This document shows, one piece after another, positions 14,690 to 21,311 of a stretch of 21,311 bases of DNA. Source of the stretch: CAZBYL01 sp964496275 (GTDB lineage Bacteria; Synergistota; Synergistia; Synergistales; Synergistaceae); the NCBI GenBank assembly GCA_964496275.1, contig CAZBYL010000044.1, positions 1-21,311 on the forward strand, read 5' to 3'. A model generated the notes under the pieces. It worked only from the letters and a program-made list of their open reading frames with translations, was not told where the DNA came from and did not search any database. How positions within the stretch are numbered: the stretch's first letter is position 1; every line of letters starts with the position of its first letter. Both the position numbers and the translations under genes were made by a program.

Positions 14690-15907
14690 CTATTTTCTGA
14701 GCTCGTATTTTATAACGAGGTACATCCATATCATGGAGTTCGGAATGGTATATTCTCCCCTGCCGCAGTGTACGAAGGCTTTGAGAGCTGTCATTCTGCT
14801 CAAGAAATTAGAGAGCTTACCCTTCTGTGTTTCGCTCAAAGTTTTTGCCAATTCCGCTTTTGAAAAAAACAGTCTGTTGTTTAAGTGCAGCAGCTCGGTC
14901 GTTTTTTTAAGCAATATCTTATAATCCGTGCTTTGCAGAGCACTGAGAACATTGGGCTCAAAGTATTTTCTGCCTATCATCTCCGCTGATGCCATAACGC
15001 CGTCATAGGCTTCTTTTGCAGTTATGGGGCTGTCGAAATCATCGTGATTCCAGTATATAGTATCTCCGATAATATGCATAATTTTCGGATAACCTGTTGC
15101 CCAACTAACCATACGTTTAAGCGCATCTTCTTCATACATCATACGGGCAGAATCAAAGGCTTTCTCATAAAAAGCGCGGCTCTCATCCTCAGAGAGACGT
15201 TTTATATCAACAACATCAAAAATTCTGTTTACAGGTTCGTGATTTGCGATAATTTCCGTACGCCTCTCATCCACGCCGCACATTATAAAAAGGAGCGGGA
15301 CTTTGGCCTGCATAGAATTTCCGTCCCACAGACCTTTTAAAAAGTGGGCAAATTCAGGTACCTTTGCTATTCCGTTCAACTCATCGAAAATTAAAAAAAT
15401 ACCGCGGCAGCCGTTCTTGCTGACTCTTGTATAAAGCTCCTTAAGAAACATCAATATTCCGTGGTGTGTCTTAATTTCAGGCGCATCCAGAAGAAGCTGC
15501 TCAAAGTGCAGAGTGAGGTTTCCGCCAAAAAAAGATTGTGAACCTATATATTTGCCGAGCATTTCTTTAATATTCTCAAGTAAATTTTTATCATACGCAC
15601 CGGAAAGAAGCGTCCCCTGCAAAATTGCCTCGGCAACGTCCTCCAAAGTTCTGCATCCGCTTAATGTGACATAAATCGGAAACAAATTTGCGTTTGTGAA
15701 AGCAGTAAAACCGAGATAGTTGGCAAGAGAGCTTTTGCCTATACCATATTCTCCGCGCAGAAAAAAAGCTACGGATTTTCCTGCCGAGACTTGTCCCATT
15801 CCCCTCTGCGTAATCTTATCTATTTCACTGCTGCGTCCGACGAACAAATTATAGGGTACAGGCTGGTCAGGATAAAAAGGGCTTTTTCGTTCCTTTATTG
15901 CTTCCAT
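14690..15907 (-). CDS. AAA+ ATPase of the ORC/Cdc6-like (AAA_16) type
   Basis: The 405-residue protein begins with a short N-terminal stretch ending in NLFVGRSSEIDKI, the usual entry to AAA_16/ORC-like ATPases. It has Walker A GEYGIGKS (52-59), Walker B IFLIFDE (170-176), a sensor-1 strand near 205-212 (LLFIMCGVDERR) and an RIFDVVDIKRLSEDE segment like the lid entry of this class. The C-terminus (from about 310) looks like a winged-helix domain. It probably binds DNA or acts as a signalling NTPase; a specific role is not evident. It is more AT-rich than its neighbours and stands alone, which suggests horizontal arrival. The Shine-Dalgarno AGGAGGGAG precedes the ATG at 15907. A link to replication because of the nearby dnaA is only a thought. 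Confidence 0.8.
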   Translation of the reverse strand: MEAIKERKSPFYPDQPVPYNLFVGRSSEIDKITQRGMGQVSAGKSVAFFLRGEYGIGKSSLANYLGFTAFTNANLFPIYVTLSGCRTLEDVAEAILQGTLLSGAYDKNLLENIKEMLGKYIGSQSFFGGNLTLHFEQLLLDAPEIKTHHGILMFLKELYTRVSKNGCRGIFLIFDELNGIAKVPEFAHFLKGLWDGNSMQAKVPLLFIMCGVDERRTEIIANHEPVNRIFDVVDIKRLSEDESRAFYEKAFDSARMMYEEDALKRMVSWATGYPKIMHIIGDTIYWNHDDFDSPITAKEAYDGVMASAEMIGRKYFEPNVLSALQSTDYKILLKKTTELLHLNNRLFFSKAELAKTLSETQKGKLSNFLSRMTALKAFVHCGRGEYTIPNSMIWMYLVIKYELRK

Positions 15908-16000
15908 ATAAGCTCCCTCCTAAACAAATCAGACTATTTTCAACAGATTCATTATAAGTCAATTCTCACTTAAATAGAGCGGACGTTTATGTGCGGTTTG

Positions 16001-16567
16001 TTACAGGGCTTTATACAGGATATTTGCCGCTATCAGAAGCAGGACTCCGCCGCCGAAGTATTCTGCTCTCTTGCCCACCTTTTCGCCAAGCGCCTTGCCT
16101 GCCGCCGCTCCGAAGAATGAGAGAACAAGGGTTATAATTCCAGCTGCGACTGCGAGCATCCAAGCGGACCCGCCTGTGCTGCGTATGGAAAACCCTACGG
16201 CAAGAGCGTCGAGCGAGGTGGCAAACGCCAGTATCACGACGTTTTTGAGAGTTATCGTCATACAGGAATCCTCATCCGCCCCGCAATACGCCTCCTTTAT
16301 CATGTTGAAGGCGACCCATATAATAAGCCCCGCCGCAATCCACGGCGTCCAAACGTCAAAAAAGCCGCTTAAATGCTCCGCGATTTCCGCCCCTATAAGC
16401 GGCATGAAAAACTGGAAAAACCCAAAAGCCCCGCCTAAAGAGAGCGCGTCCCTCTTTCTCATGTGCTCATGGCAAATCCCGAGGCATATAGAGACGGAAA
16501 AAGCGTCCATCGCAAGGGACGCCGCTGTTGCAAGCACATTTATATTATCGGAAATGTACGTTATCAT
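16001..16567 (-). CDS. mntP: Manganese efflux pump MntP
   Basis: The 188-residue protein has exactly the length of E. coli MntP and six predicted membrane helices. Key acidic residues are in place: D21 in SLAMDAFSVSI and D120 in ATSLDALAVGF (E. coli D16 and D118). MntP exports excess Mn2+ across the inner membrane. The gene starts three bases after the stop of the upstream AI-2E-family gene, and its Shine-Dalgarno (GGAGG, twelve bases from the ATG) lies inside that gene's end, so the two are co-transcribed. No yybP-ykoY manganese riboswitch is seen before the operon; its leader is too short. No clear terminator follows at 15908-16000. Confidence 0.92.
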   Translation of the reverse strand: MITYISDNINVLATAASLAMDAFSVSICLGICHEHMRKRDALSLGGAFGFFQFFMPLIGAEIAEHLSGFFDVWTPWIAAGLIIWVAFNMIKEAYCGADEDSCMTITLKNVVILAFATSLDALAVGFSIRSTGGSAWMLAVAAGIITLVLSFFGAAAGKALGEKVGKRAEYFGGGVLLLIAANILYKAL

Positions 16568-16570
16568 AAA

Positions 16571-17686
16571 TTATCTGTTCCTCCGTGCAAGAAGTCTCGT
16601 GCGGTAAATATCAAAAACCAGAATGAAAAGCACCAGCACCAGCGGTCCTAAAAAAATTCCCAAAAACCCCCACGCCATAACGCCGCCGAAAAGCCCCATT
16701 ATCACAAGCAAAGTCGGGATATCATCCCCCTCTTTTCCTCCGCTTATCAAAAACGGGCGCAGAAAATTGTCAACTGTTCCCACAACGGCAGTACCCCAAA
16801 CGAGCAAAATTATACCGCCCCTCGTGTCGCCGGACAAAAGCAAATAAAGCCCGCCCGGAATCCACACAACGGCTGTGCCTGCCGGAAACATGCCCAAGAA
16901 AAACATCAGCATACCAAAAAAAGCCGGATTGGCAAGCCCGACAAACCACCAGCCAAGCGCGCCCAAAATCGCCTGAATCGCGACGGTGAGCAAAATTCCG
17001 AAAATGACAGAGTTGAGCAAACTTTTGGCACGTCTGAAAAAATTATCCCTCTCCGAATCGGTGAGAGGAACCACGCTCTTCACATACTCCGTTATCTTCT
17101 CTCCGTCTCTGATAAAAAAGAAAGAGACCATTAAAATGACCATAATCTCAACCAAAAAGGCCGACGCTCCCGCAATCATACTCTTTGAAAGCGCAGTTAA
17201 AAAAGTCCCCGACAACTTTGCCAAGTGGCTTACGGCGGCTCTTACGGAATCTGAATCTTTGGTGAAAGAGACGATGGAGTCACGCGCCCAGTCCGGCAGC
17301 CATGAGGGAAGCACCTCCGTTATCTCGCCCAAATGGCCGAGCTCAAGGCGCGACATAAAACTCGTAGCGGAGGAAGCAAGAACGGCCGCCTCACCGGCAA
17401 GCGAGGAGAGCACAGAAATAAGCGGCACAATTACCACAAGGGCAAGCAAAAGCATAGTCACACCGGCTGCAAGACTCGGAAACTTGCACCTGAAAAATTT
17501 ATTTATGGCGCGAAAGAGCGGAAAGGTTGTAAAAGAGAGCATTGCAGACCAAACGACAGCCATCAAAATGGGGCGCGTCACCTGAAACGCGAGCAGGGCG
17601 AAGAACGAGAAAAATAATATAAATGGCAGCTTATCATTTGTATCATTTATTCTGACTTCTTCCAAAATCTTTTCAAATTTTTCCAT
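16571..17686 (-). CDS. AI-2E family transporter (PerM/UPF0118)
   Basis: This 371-residue integral membrane protein has about seven or eight hydrophobic segments. It carries the family landmarks: an N-terminal pair of helices, a soluble middle portion (about 90-160), FFFIRDGEKI, and the C-terminal GTVDNFLRPFLISGG followed by LLVIMGLFGGVMAWGFLGIFLGP. Members have been linked to autoinducer-2 export, Na+/H+ antiport or general permease roles, so substrate is open. The start ATG at 17686 has a GGGGG-type ribosome-binding site. It is divergent from ftsZ, with about 50 bases between the starts, and leads a two-gene operon with mntP. Confidence 0.9.
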   Translation of the reverse strand: MEKFEKILEEVRINDTNDKLPFILFFSFFALLAFQVTRPILMAVVWSAMLSFTTFPLFRAINKFFRCKFPSLAAGVTMLLLALVVIVPLISVLSSLAGEAAVLASSATSFMSRLELGHLGEITEVLPSWLPDWARDSIVSFTKDSDSVRAAVSHLAKLSGTFLTALSKSMIAGASAFLVEIMVILMVSFFFIRDGEKITEYVKSVVPLTDSERDNFFRRAKSLLNSVIFGILLTVAIQAILGALGWWFVGLANPAFFGMLMFFLGMFPAGTAVVWIPGGLYLLLSGDTRGGIILLVWGTAVVGTVDNFLRPFLISGGKEGDDIPTLLVIMGLFGGVMAWGFLGIFLGPLVLVLFILVFDIYRTRLLARRNR

Positions 17687-17704
17687 ACAAACAACCCCCG
17701 CGAA

Positions 17705-17713
17705 TGATATAAT
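17705..17713 (+). promoter_or_regulatory. Extended -10 promoter of ftsZ
   Basis: TGATATAAT is a perfect extended -10. Transcription would begin about 17720, only ~18 bases before the upstream ATG at 17738 but ~42 before the TTG at 17762. No good -35 is present. The same TGATATAAT recurs at 19405-19413. Confidence 0.55.
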
Positions 17714-17737
17714 AGGAATGGTGTAAATTATACATCA

Positions 17738-19096
17738 ATGCTAAAGAAAGGGGTGTATCAATTGGGTGCTCCGGCAGAAAAGCTCTACCTAGAAGAGGCG
17801 CAAAATACCGATAACAATCCCAAGCTGGAAATTTTTGCCGGGAAGAATACTTCTGCGGTAAAAAAAGAAACTATAAAAGTTATAGCGGTGGGCGGCGGCG
17901 GCGGAAATGCCCTAAACCACATAATAAGCAAAGGACTCTGCGGAGTTGATCTGCTTGCGGTCAACACCGACCTCAGAAGTCTTGATATGTCCCTTTCCTC
18001 CGAAAAAATAGTCTTAGGCGAGCGAGTCACCAAAGGCCTCGGAGCCGGAGCCATGCCGGAAGTCGGCGAAATGGCGGCAAAAGAATCTCTCAACCAAATA
18101 CGCCAATACCTGCAAGGCGCCGACATGGTCTACATAACCGCCGGAATGGGCGGCGGCACAGGCACGGGAGCCGCGCCTGTAATAGCTGCAGCAGCGCGTG
18201 AAATGGGGATACTCACAGTTGCCGTAGTCACAAAGCCGTTCCGATTTGAAGGAGCGCGCCGCATGAGATATGCCGAAGAGGGAATAGCCAGGCTCAAAGA
18301 ACACGTTGACGCACTCATCGTAGTTCCCAACGAACGGCTCCTTTCCATATCCGAAAAACAGCTTTCCCTCGTAGAATCCTTCTCGCTCGCAGACGAAGTC
18401 CTGCGCCAGGCGGTTCAGGGAGTCACCGACCTCATCACAAAGCCCGGACTCGTAAACGTAGACTTTGCCGACCTAAGAAGCGTAATGAGAGAGGCAGGCT
18501 CTGCAATAATGGGAGTCGGCTGCGCAAAAGGCGACGACAGAGTTGAAAAAGCCCTCAAAGAAGCTATAGAAAGCCCGCTCATGGAATGTTCCATGCAGGG
18601 CGCGAAGGGCGTTCTCATGAACATCACCTGCGGAAGCGACCTCGGCATCTTCGAAGTACAGCAGGCTGCGTCATACGTCGAAAACATCATCGCGGAAGAT
18701 GCCACCTTCGTATGGGGCTGCGTTGAAGACCCCGAAATGGCGGGAAGCATAGAGATAATAGTAGTCGCCACGGGCTTCACCGAAAACGGGGCGCACGAAA
18801 CACATACCAAACAGGAACCGGCTCCGCGCCGCAGTGTGCCTGTTGGCAGACAGAGGACAATACCAACAATAGAAGAACAGGAACAGCCCATAGAAGAACA
18901 GAAACAGTACGTGGCAAAACACGTCAGAGATTTCGTACAGACGCTCCGTGCCGACACAGATTCACACACGCCGGAATGGCTTCTCGGCAGCGCTGAGGAA
19001 GAAAAACAGACACAGACGCAGGAAGATATCGACGGCCTTGACACCCCGACCTTCGTGCGCAGATGCAAAACTGTCAAAAAAACCATAATACAGTAA
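17738..19096 (+). CDS. ftsZ: Cell division protein FtsZ
   Basis: FtsZ is the tubulin-like GTPase that forms the division ring. The 452-residue protein has IKVIAVGGGGGNALNHI (46-62), the tubulin signature GGGTGTG (138-144), the T7-loop residues NVDFAD (240-245) and a C-terminal core peptide LDTPTFVRRCK that resembles the FtsA/ZipA-binding tail. A polar, glutamine-rich linker (about 365-430) precedes it. The N-terminus extends about 45 residues before the GTPase domain, longer than usual. The in-frame TTG at 17762 has a better Shine-Dalgarno (AAAGGGGTG, seven bases away) than the ATG at 17738, so the true protein may be 444 residues. ftsA, ftsQ and mur genes are absent nearby. A strong terminator follows, so it is a single-gene unit. 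Confidence 0.95.
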   Translation: MLKKGVYQLGAPAEKLYLEEAQNTDNNPKLEIFAGKNTSAVKKETIKVIAVGGGGGNALNHIISKGLCGVDLLAVNTDLRSLDMSLSSEKIVLGERVTKGLGAGAMPEVGEMAAKESLNQIRQYLQGADMVYITAGMGGGTGTGAAPVIAAAAREMGILTVAVVTKPFRFEGARRMRYAEEGIARLKEHVDALIVVPNERLLSISEKQLSLVESFSLADEVLRQAVQGVTDLITKPGLVNVDFADLRSVMREAGSAIMGVGCAKGDDRVEKALKEAIESPLMECSMQGAKGVLMNITCGSDLGIFEVQQAASYVENIIAEDATFVWGCVEDPEMAGSIEIIVVATGFTENGAHETHTKQEPAPRRSVPVGRQRTIPTIEEQEQPIEEQKQYVAKHVRDFVQTLRADTDSHTPEWLLGSAEEEKQTQTQEDIDGLDTPTFVRRCKTVKKTIIQ

Positions 19097-19134
19097 CAGA
19101 CTCACCCAAAACGCAGCGCACAGGCACAAAACAT

Positions 19135-19173
19135 AAGGTTCGGCTTCCTAATTTACGGGAGCCGAACCTTTTT
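19135..19173 (+). terminator. Terminator of ftsZ
   Basis: A 14-bp stem (AAGGTTCGGCTTCC at 19135-19148, GGGAGCCGAACCTT at 19157-19170, one G-T pair) with an 8-nt loop ends in a T run to 19173. Confidence 0.92.
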
Positions 19174-19220
19174 GCATTCAGCCTGCACCGGCTAAACCCT
19201 TGCAGCCACAGCCTTTGACA

Positions 19221-19253
19221 AACATTATTACCGGTGCGGGCAAAAATAATGTT
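19221..19253. repeat. 9-bp inverted repeat between ftsZ and the next gene
   Basis: AACATTATT (19221-19229) and AATAATGTT (19245-19253) are perfect arms around a 15-base GC-rich centre. It lies after the ftsZ terminator and about 150 bases before the next promoter. There is no T tract, so it may be an operator or chance. The rest of the 377-base interval 19097-19473 holds only the ftsZ terminator and the promoter at 19405; the short frame crossing it has no ribosome-binding site. Confidence 0.35.
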
Positions 19254-19404
19254 AAAACCCAATGAGTGTGAGAACTACGGCGAACTGCAAACGTCACAAA
19301 AAAGGCAGAACAAACATCAGTAAAAGTCAATCGTTAAAAACACTTTTATACAACTTAAACCGCAGCATTTTGAGCCGGACAGCTCTTACCCGCCGCTTTT
19401 CAGG

Positions 19405-19413
19405 TGATATAAT
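19405..19413 (+). promoter_or_regulatory. Extended -10 promoter of the metallopeptidase-like gene
   Basis: TGATATAAT lies about 60 bases before the ATG and forms the centre of the small palindrome GTGATATAATCAC. No consensus -35 is found. Confidence 0.5.
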
Positions 19414-19473
19414 CACTCTGTTACGCTTCGATGGACGGAGCCTTACATCAGAACTAACGTAGGAGGAGTAATA

Positions 19474-19986
19474 ATGCCAGAAAACACAGGTGCTGAGTTC
19501 GATTACGAAATATGCAGCAGCAGGATAAGGCCCATCGCCGAGGCGCTTATCGGAAAATATGAGGAGCTTCGCCACATCGACCCGGACAAAATCCTGTTTG
19601 TGGTAAATCATAAGAGCTCAGGCAGCAAAAGACAGATTGTGCTTGCCAAAACAAGCAAAATATCCCCCAAATGGAGCGAACTGCTCTACCAGCTCGGCTC
19701 ATACTCATATTTCTACCTCATAGAGTTCTACGCCAAAACAACGGCCTCAATGGATGAGAGCCAAATGGTAGCACTCGTCTACCACGAACTTCGCCGCATC
19801 GGCCCCGAAGGTGAAATATTGGCCCCCGACGTACATGACTGGTGGCAGCTCATCCAAGGTCTCGGACGCAAATGGTTCTACCCTGACGTCTCATGCCCAA
19901 ATCTTCTGGATGACGGCATCGACTGGAAAAAACTGATGGGCGGACTATACAGCACAAAAGACTTTGACGAAGAAAACCCGTTCTAA
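19474..19986 (+). CDS. Protein resembling putative phage metallopeptidases, probably inactive
   Basis: The 170-residue protein has the layout of the putative phage metallopeptidase family (PF18894 as I recall it): an N-terminal helix, a strand and a late block MVALVYHELRRIGPEGEILAPDVHDWW (about 98-124, given here only to key residues H104, E105, D119, H121, D122). In family members I know of, this block reads HELxHI followed by an HD pair. Here the second histidine is Arg108 and the HD becomes PD, with H121 nearby. The zinc site may therefore be lost or rearranged. The start has GGAGGAG as Shine-Dalgarno and an extended -10 upstream. No phage structural gene is in the window, so it seems a chromosomal gene of phage ancestry. 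The family assignment is from pattern only. Confidence 0.6.
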   Translation: MPENTGAEFDYEICSSRIRPIAEALIGKYEELRHIDPDKILFVVNHKSSGSKRQIVLAKTSKISPKWSELLYQLGSYSYFYLIEFYAKTTASMDESQMVALVYHELRRIGPEGEILAPDVHDWWQLIQGLGRKWFYPDVSCPNLLDDGIDWKKLMGGLYSTKDFDEENPF

Positions 19987-20090
19987 ATTCATCCGACGGC
20001 AAACGCGGCTCTTTACCGTTGAACCGGCTGTAAATTACCGTAATCGGTTACGCCGCAAAATGAAAAGGGCATTGCAGATATCCGAATATG

Positions 20091-20124
20091 TGCAGCCGAC
20101 ACGCAGCAGAGAGTGCCGGCTGCA
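20091..20124. repeat. Strong 12-bp hairpin in an otherwise empty interval
   Basis: TGCAGCCGACAC (20091-20102) pairs with GTGCCGGCTGCA (20113-20124) with one mismatch around a 10-nt loop. No T tract follows on either strand. The 382-base interval 19987-20368 has no credible gene or tRNA; besides this hairpin I see a weak AACCG/CGGTT stem after the upstream gene and an AT-rich region just before the next gene. Confidence 0.5.
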
Positions 20125-20368
20125 CGCTCTGTAAGAAGCCAAAGGCGCGGTTGTGAGCAAAAATTAAGTCTTGCCCGCCCGCGAACCTCAAAGCAGAGCC
20201 GTAAAACAGCCGCAAAAAGCGATTTACAAAAAATTCGCGCAGTACTCTGTTTTTGAAAAACATCCGAAAAACATAGAAGATTTTGTAAAACTGTAACCTA
20301 TATAAGTCGTTCTACTGTACACCTAAATTTGTAAAAAATTATAATAATTATAATTTGGAGGTGGTGTA

Positions 20369-20785
20369 ATGGGCAAGAAAGGCATTTTGGCTGCAATATT
20401 TATAGGTGCGCTTCTTATTACCTGTGTCGGAATATATTCGGACTCAACACCAACGGCGGTATCCGCGGCGAGCAAAAAGGTTGACGACGACGAGTTTTTG
20501 TTTGTAAACAGATCTGACAAAAACATCGTAGGAATATACCTCTCAAGCCCCGGCGATGACAAATGGACAAAGAACATGCTGGACAAGGACGACCGCCCGC
20601 TCAAGAACGGCAAAAGCACAGACATAGACAGGCCTAACTTCTACGGTCTCTGCGACATCAAAGTCGTCTACAAAGACTCAACGGAATCCATCTGGCGCAA
20701 AGTTCCTTTAAGCGAAATCAACCAGATAACATGCAACACCGACGGACAGTGTGAGTTTGTCCGTCCCAAAGTAAAGACATCCTGA
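20369..20785 (+). CDS. Small exported protein of unknown function
   Basis: The 138-residue product starts with a Sec signal peptide (KK, then ILAAIFIGALLITCVGI, likely cleavage after AVSA near residue 33). The mature domain of about 100 residues has the pattern of a small, widely scattered exported domain: a strand with FVNRSDKNIVGIYLS, a W-containing DDKWTKNMLDKD turn, a LKNGKST strand, a CDIKVVYKD strand and a final ITCN strand. C95 and C122 could form a disulfide. The function of such domains is not known to me. The ATG has Shine-Dalgarno GGAGGTGG, eight to ten bases upstream. It is a single gene with its own strong terminator. Confidence 0.75.
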   Translation: MGKKGILAAIFIGALLITCVGIYSDSTPTAVSAASKKVDDDEFLFVNRSDKNIVGIYLSSPGDDKWTKNMLDKDDRPLKNGKSTDIDRPNFYGLCDIKVVYKDSTESIWRKVPLSEINQITCNTDGQCEFVRPKVKTS

Positions 20786-20798
20786 TAAAAAAGCACAT

Positions 20799-20827
20799 GA
20801 CCCTCCGTCGGAGGGTCTTTTTTTTTT
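20799..20827 (+). terminator. Terminator of the small exported-protein gene
   Basis: GACCCTCC (20799-20806) and GGAGGGTC (20810-20817) form a perfect 8-bp stem with a 3-nt loop, followed by ten T residues. Confidence 0.95.
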
Positions 20828-20930
20828 ACCCTGACGCGCCCTAAAACCTGAGAGCGCGGCATATTTTGGGGATATGTGGACATAAAATGTGTGTAAAGAA
20901 ACTGACCTTTGCTGATAAATAAACAGTAGG

Positions 20931-21085
20931 CGGGGCAAGGGAAGGGGCAGGGGCGTTGAACGATGGTTGAGCAATGGTTGAACAATTGTTAGGGGCAGGG
21001 GCGGCGGGGCGTTGGCAAACGGTGGCGGAACAATGGGCAAGCGGTTGGCAAACGATGGCAAGGGCGGAAAACAGTGGAAAACGAT
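20931..21085. repeat. G-rich degenerate repeat tract
   Basis: The + strand is strongly G-over-C and built of short repeated words. AGGGGCAGGGGCG occurs at 20943-20955 and 20991-21003. The 11-bp near-tandem ATGGTTGAGCA/ATGGTTGAACA is at 20963-20984. GTTGGCAAACGRTGGC occurs at 21011-21026 and 21044-21059. A related word (CGTTTGGCAACG on the minus strand) lies in the hairpin at 161-199 at the other end of the window. The short reading frames here are made of these repeats and are not credible genes. Confidence 0.6.
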
Positions 21086-21097
21086 GGCGTTGATTTT

Positions 21098-21162
21098 GCC
21101 TCTAAAGCCTTCCCTAGGGGGAAGGTGGCGGCGGATGCTTTTCCGACGACGGATGAGGGTGC
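21098..21162. repeat. REP-like palindromic element
   Basis: CCTTCCC (21108-21114) and GGGAAGG (21119-21125) form a hairpin, followed by GTGGC and, after a variable insert, GACGGATGAGGGTG. This resembles a scattered intergenic element I associate with gut Firmicutes and others (AAGCCTTCCCC...GGGGAAGGTGGC...GACGGATGAGG). One copy is seen. No gene lies in 20828-21311. Confidence 0.55.
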
Positions 21163-21258
21163 TTTTGACTTTTGGGTTTGACTTCCGGTCACACTACAAA
21201 ACCAAAGTCAAGTGCACCTGCAGCTGCTTTGCCCCCTCCCCGTCTGCCCGCAATGTCC

Positions 21259-21311
21259 TGATCTGCACCCTTAAAAGTGGACATATAAAATAACAGATTT
21301 TCACTGTTCCT
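21259..21311 (+). mobile_element. End of a second copy of the IS3-family element, continues to the right
   Basis: Starting at TG (21259), the sequence TGATCTGCACCC and what follows to 21308 is the exact reverse complement of 1-50. The two element copies thus face outward from the window. The contig probably ends here because the element is multicopy. The 18 bases just inside the two ends are also related, 14 of 18 matching, so both insertions seem to be beside the same kind of repeat. Confidence 0.6.

Noticed and set aside
19262..19462. A 66-codon frame between ftsZ and the metallopeptidase-like gene
   Set aside because: No ribosome-binding site; it spans the promoter of the next gene and its composition looks non-coding.
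21012..21293. A 93-codon frame at the right end
   Set aside because: It is a translation of the G-rich repeats, the REP-like palindrome and the IS tip.
1..21311. CRISPR array, tRNA, rRNA or known riboswitch
   Set aside because: No regularly spaced repeats, no tRNA T-arm/acceptor pattern and no recognisable riboswitch core were seen while reading the intergenic regions; no manganese riboswitch before the mntP operon.
1..21311. Whole-window inversion between the IS copies as the explanation of the strand-bias anomaly
   Set aside because: A G-to-C switch stays a G-to-C switch after reverse complementing, so inverting the entire segment cannot turn it into an origin-like pattern; only partial rearrangement could.

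Overview
The window looks like a bacterial chromosomal region built around replication-initiation genes. dnaA, dnaN, recF, mnmG and a DciA-type helicase-loader gene run in one direction from 4.8 to 11.1 kb. A superoxide reductase and a DUF362 protein with two [4Fe-4S] motifs suggest an anaerobe. Secreted proteins with plain Sec signals and a REP-like palindrome of a kind I associate with gut bacteria suggest a host-associated lifestyle. Synergistota is my best guess from the general feel of the proteins; nothing here proves it.

Layout. Positions 1-50 and 21259-21311 are the same sequence in opposite orientations. It begins TGATCTGCACCC, as in the IS150 subgroup of the IS3 family, so the window seems to lie between two copies of one insertion sequence that continue outside it. 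0.2-4.1 kb: cystine symporter (tcyP, minus strand), an unknown exported protein, an amidohydrolase and a universal stress protein (minus strand). 4.2-4.7 kb: a gene-free stretch rich in DnaA boxes, followed by dnaA; a second box cluster lies between dnaA and dnaN, giving a bipartite oriC. 6.4-11.1 kb: dnaN, recF and mnmG overlap or abut, followed by dciA. 11.5-11.9 kb: superoxide reductase with two terminators.

11.9-12.9 kb is the most intriguing part. It holds a third DnaA-box cluster that includes a near-perfect dyad of two face-to-face boxes. Next to it is a short transcription unit with an extended -10 inside an inverted repeat, several hairpins, a possible 48-residue protein and a strong terminator. 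12.9-15.9 kb: a small cupin protein (minus strand), the DUF362 ferredoxin-like protein and an AT-rich AAA+ ATPase gene (minus strand). 16-17.7 kb: mntP and an AI-2E-family membrane protein, a two-gene minus-strand operon. 17.7-20.8 kb: ftsZ, far from any dcw cluster, a protein resembling phage metallopeptidases with a damaged active site, and a small exported protein. 20.8-21.3 kb is gene-free, with G-rich degenerate repeats and a REP-like palindrome.

Strand composition is odd. Hand counts show more G than C on the + strand at 0-8.5 kb and 13.5-14.6 kb, near balance or the reverse at 8.5-11.9 kb, and C over G at 16-19 kb. The sign does not change at dnaA as a simple origin there would predict; the one local change from C-excess to G-excess spans the third DnaA-box cluster.
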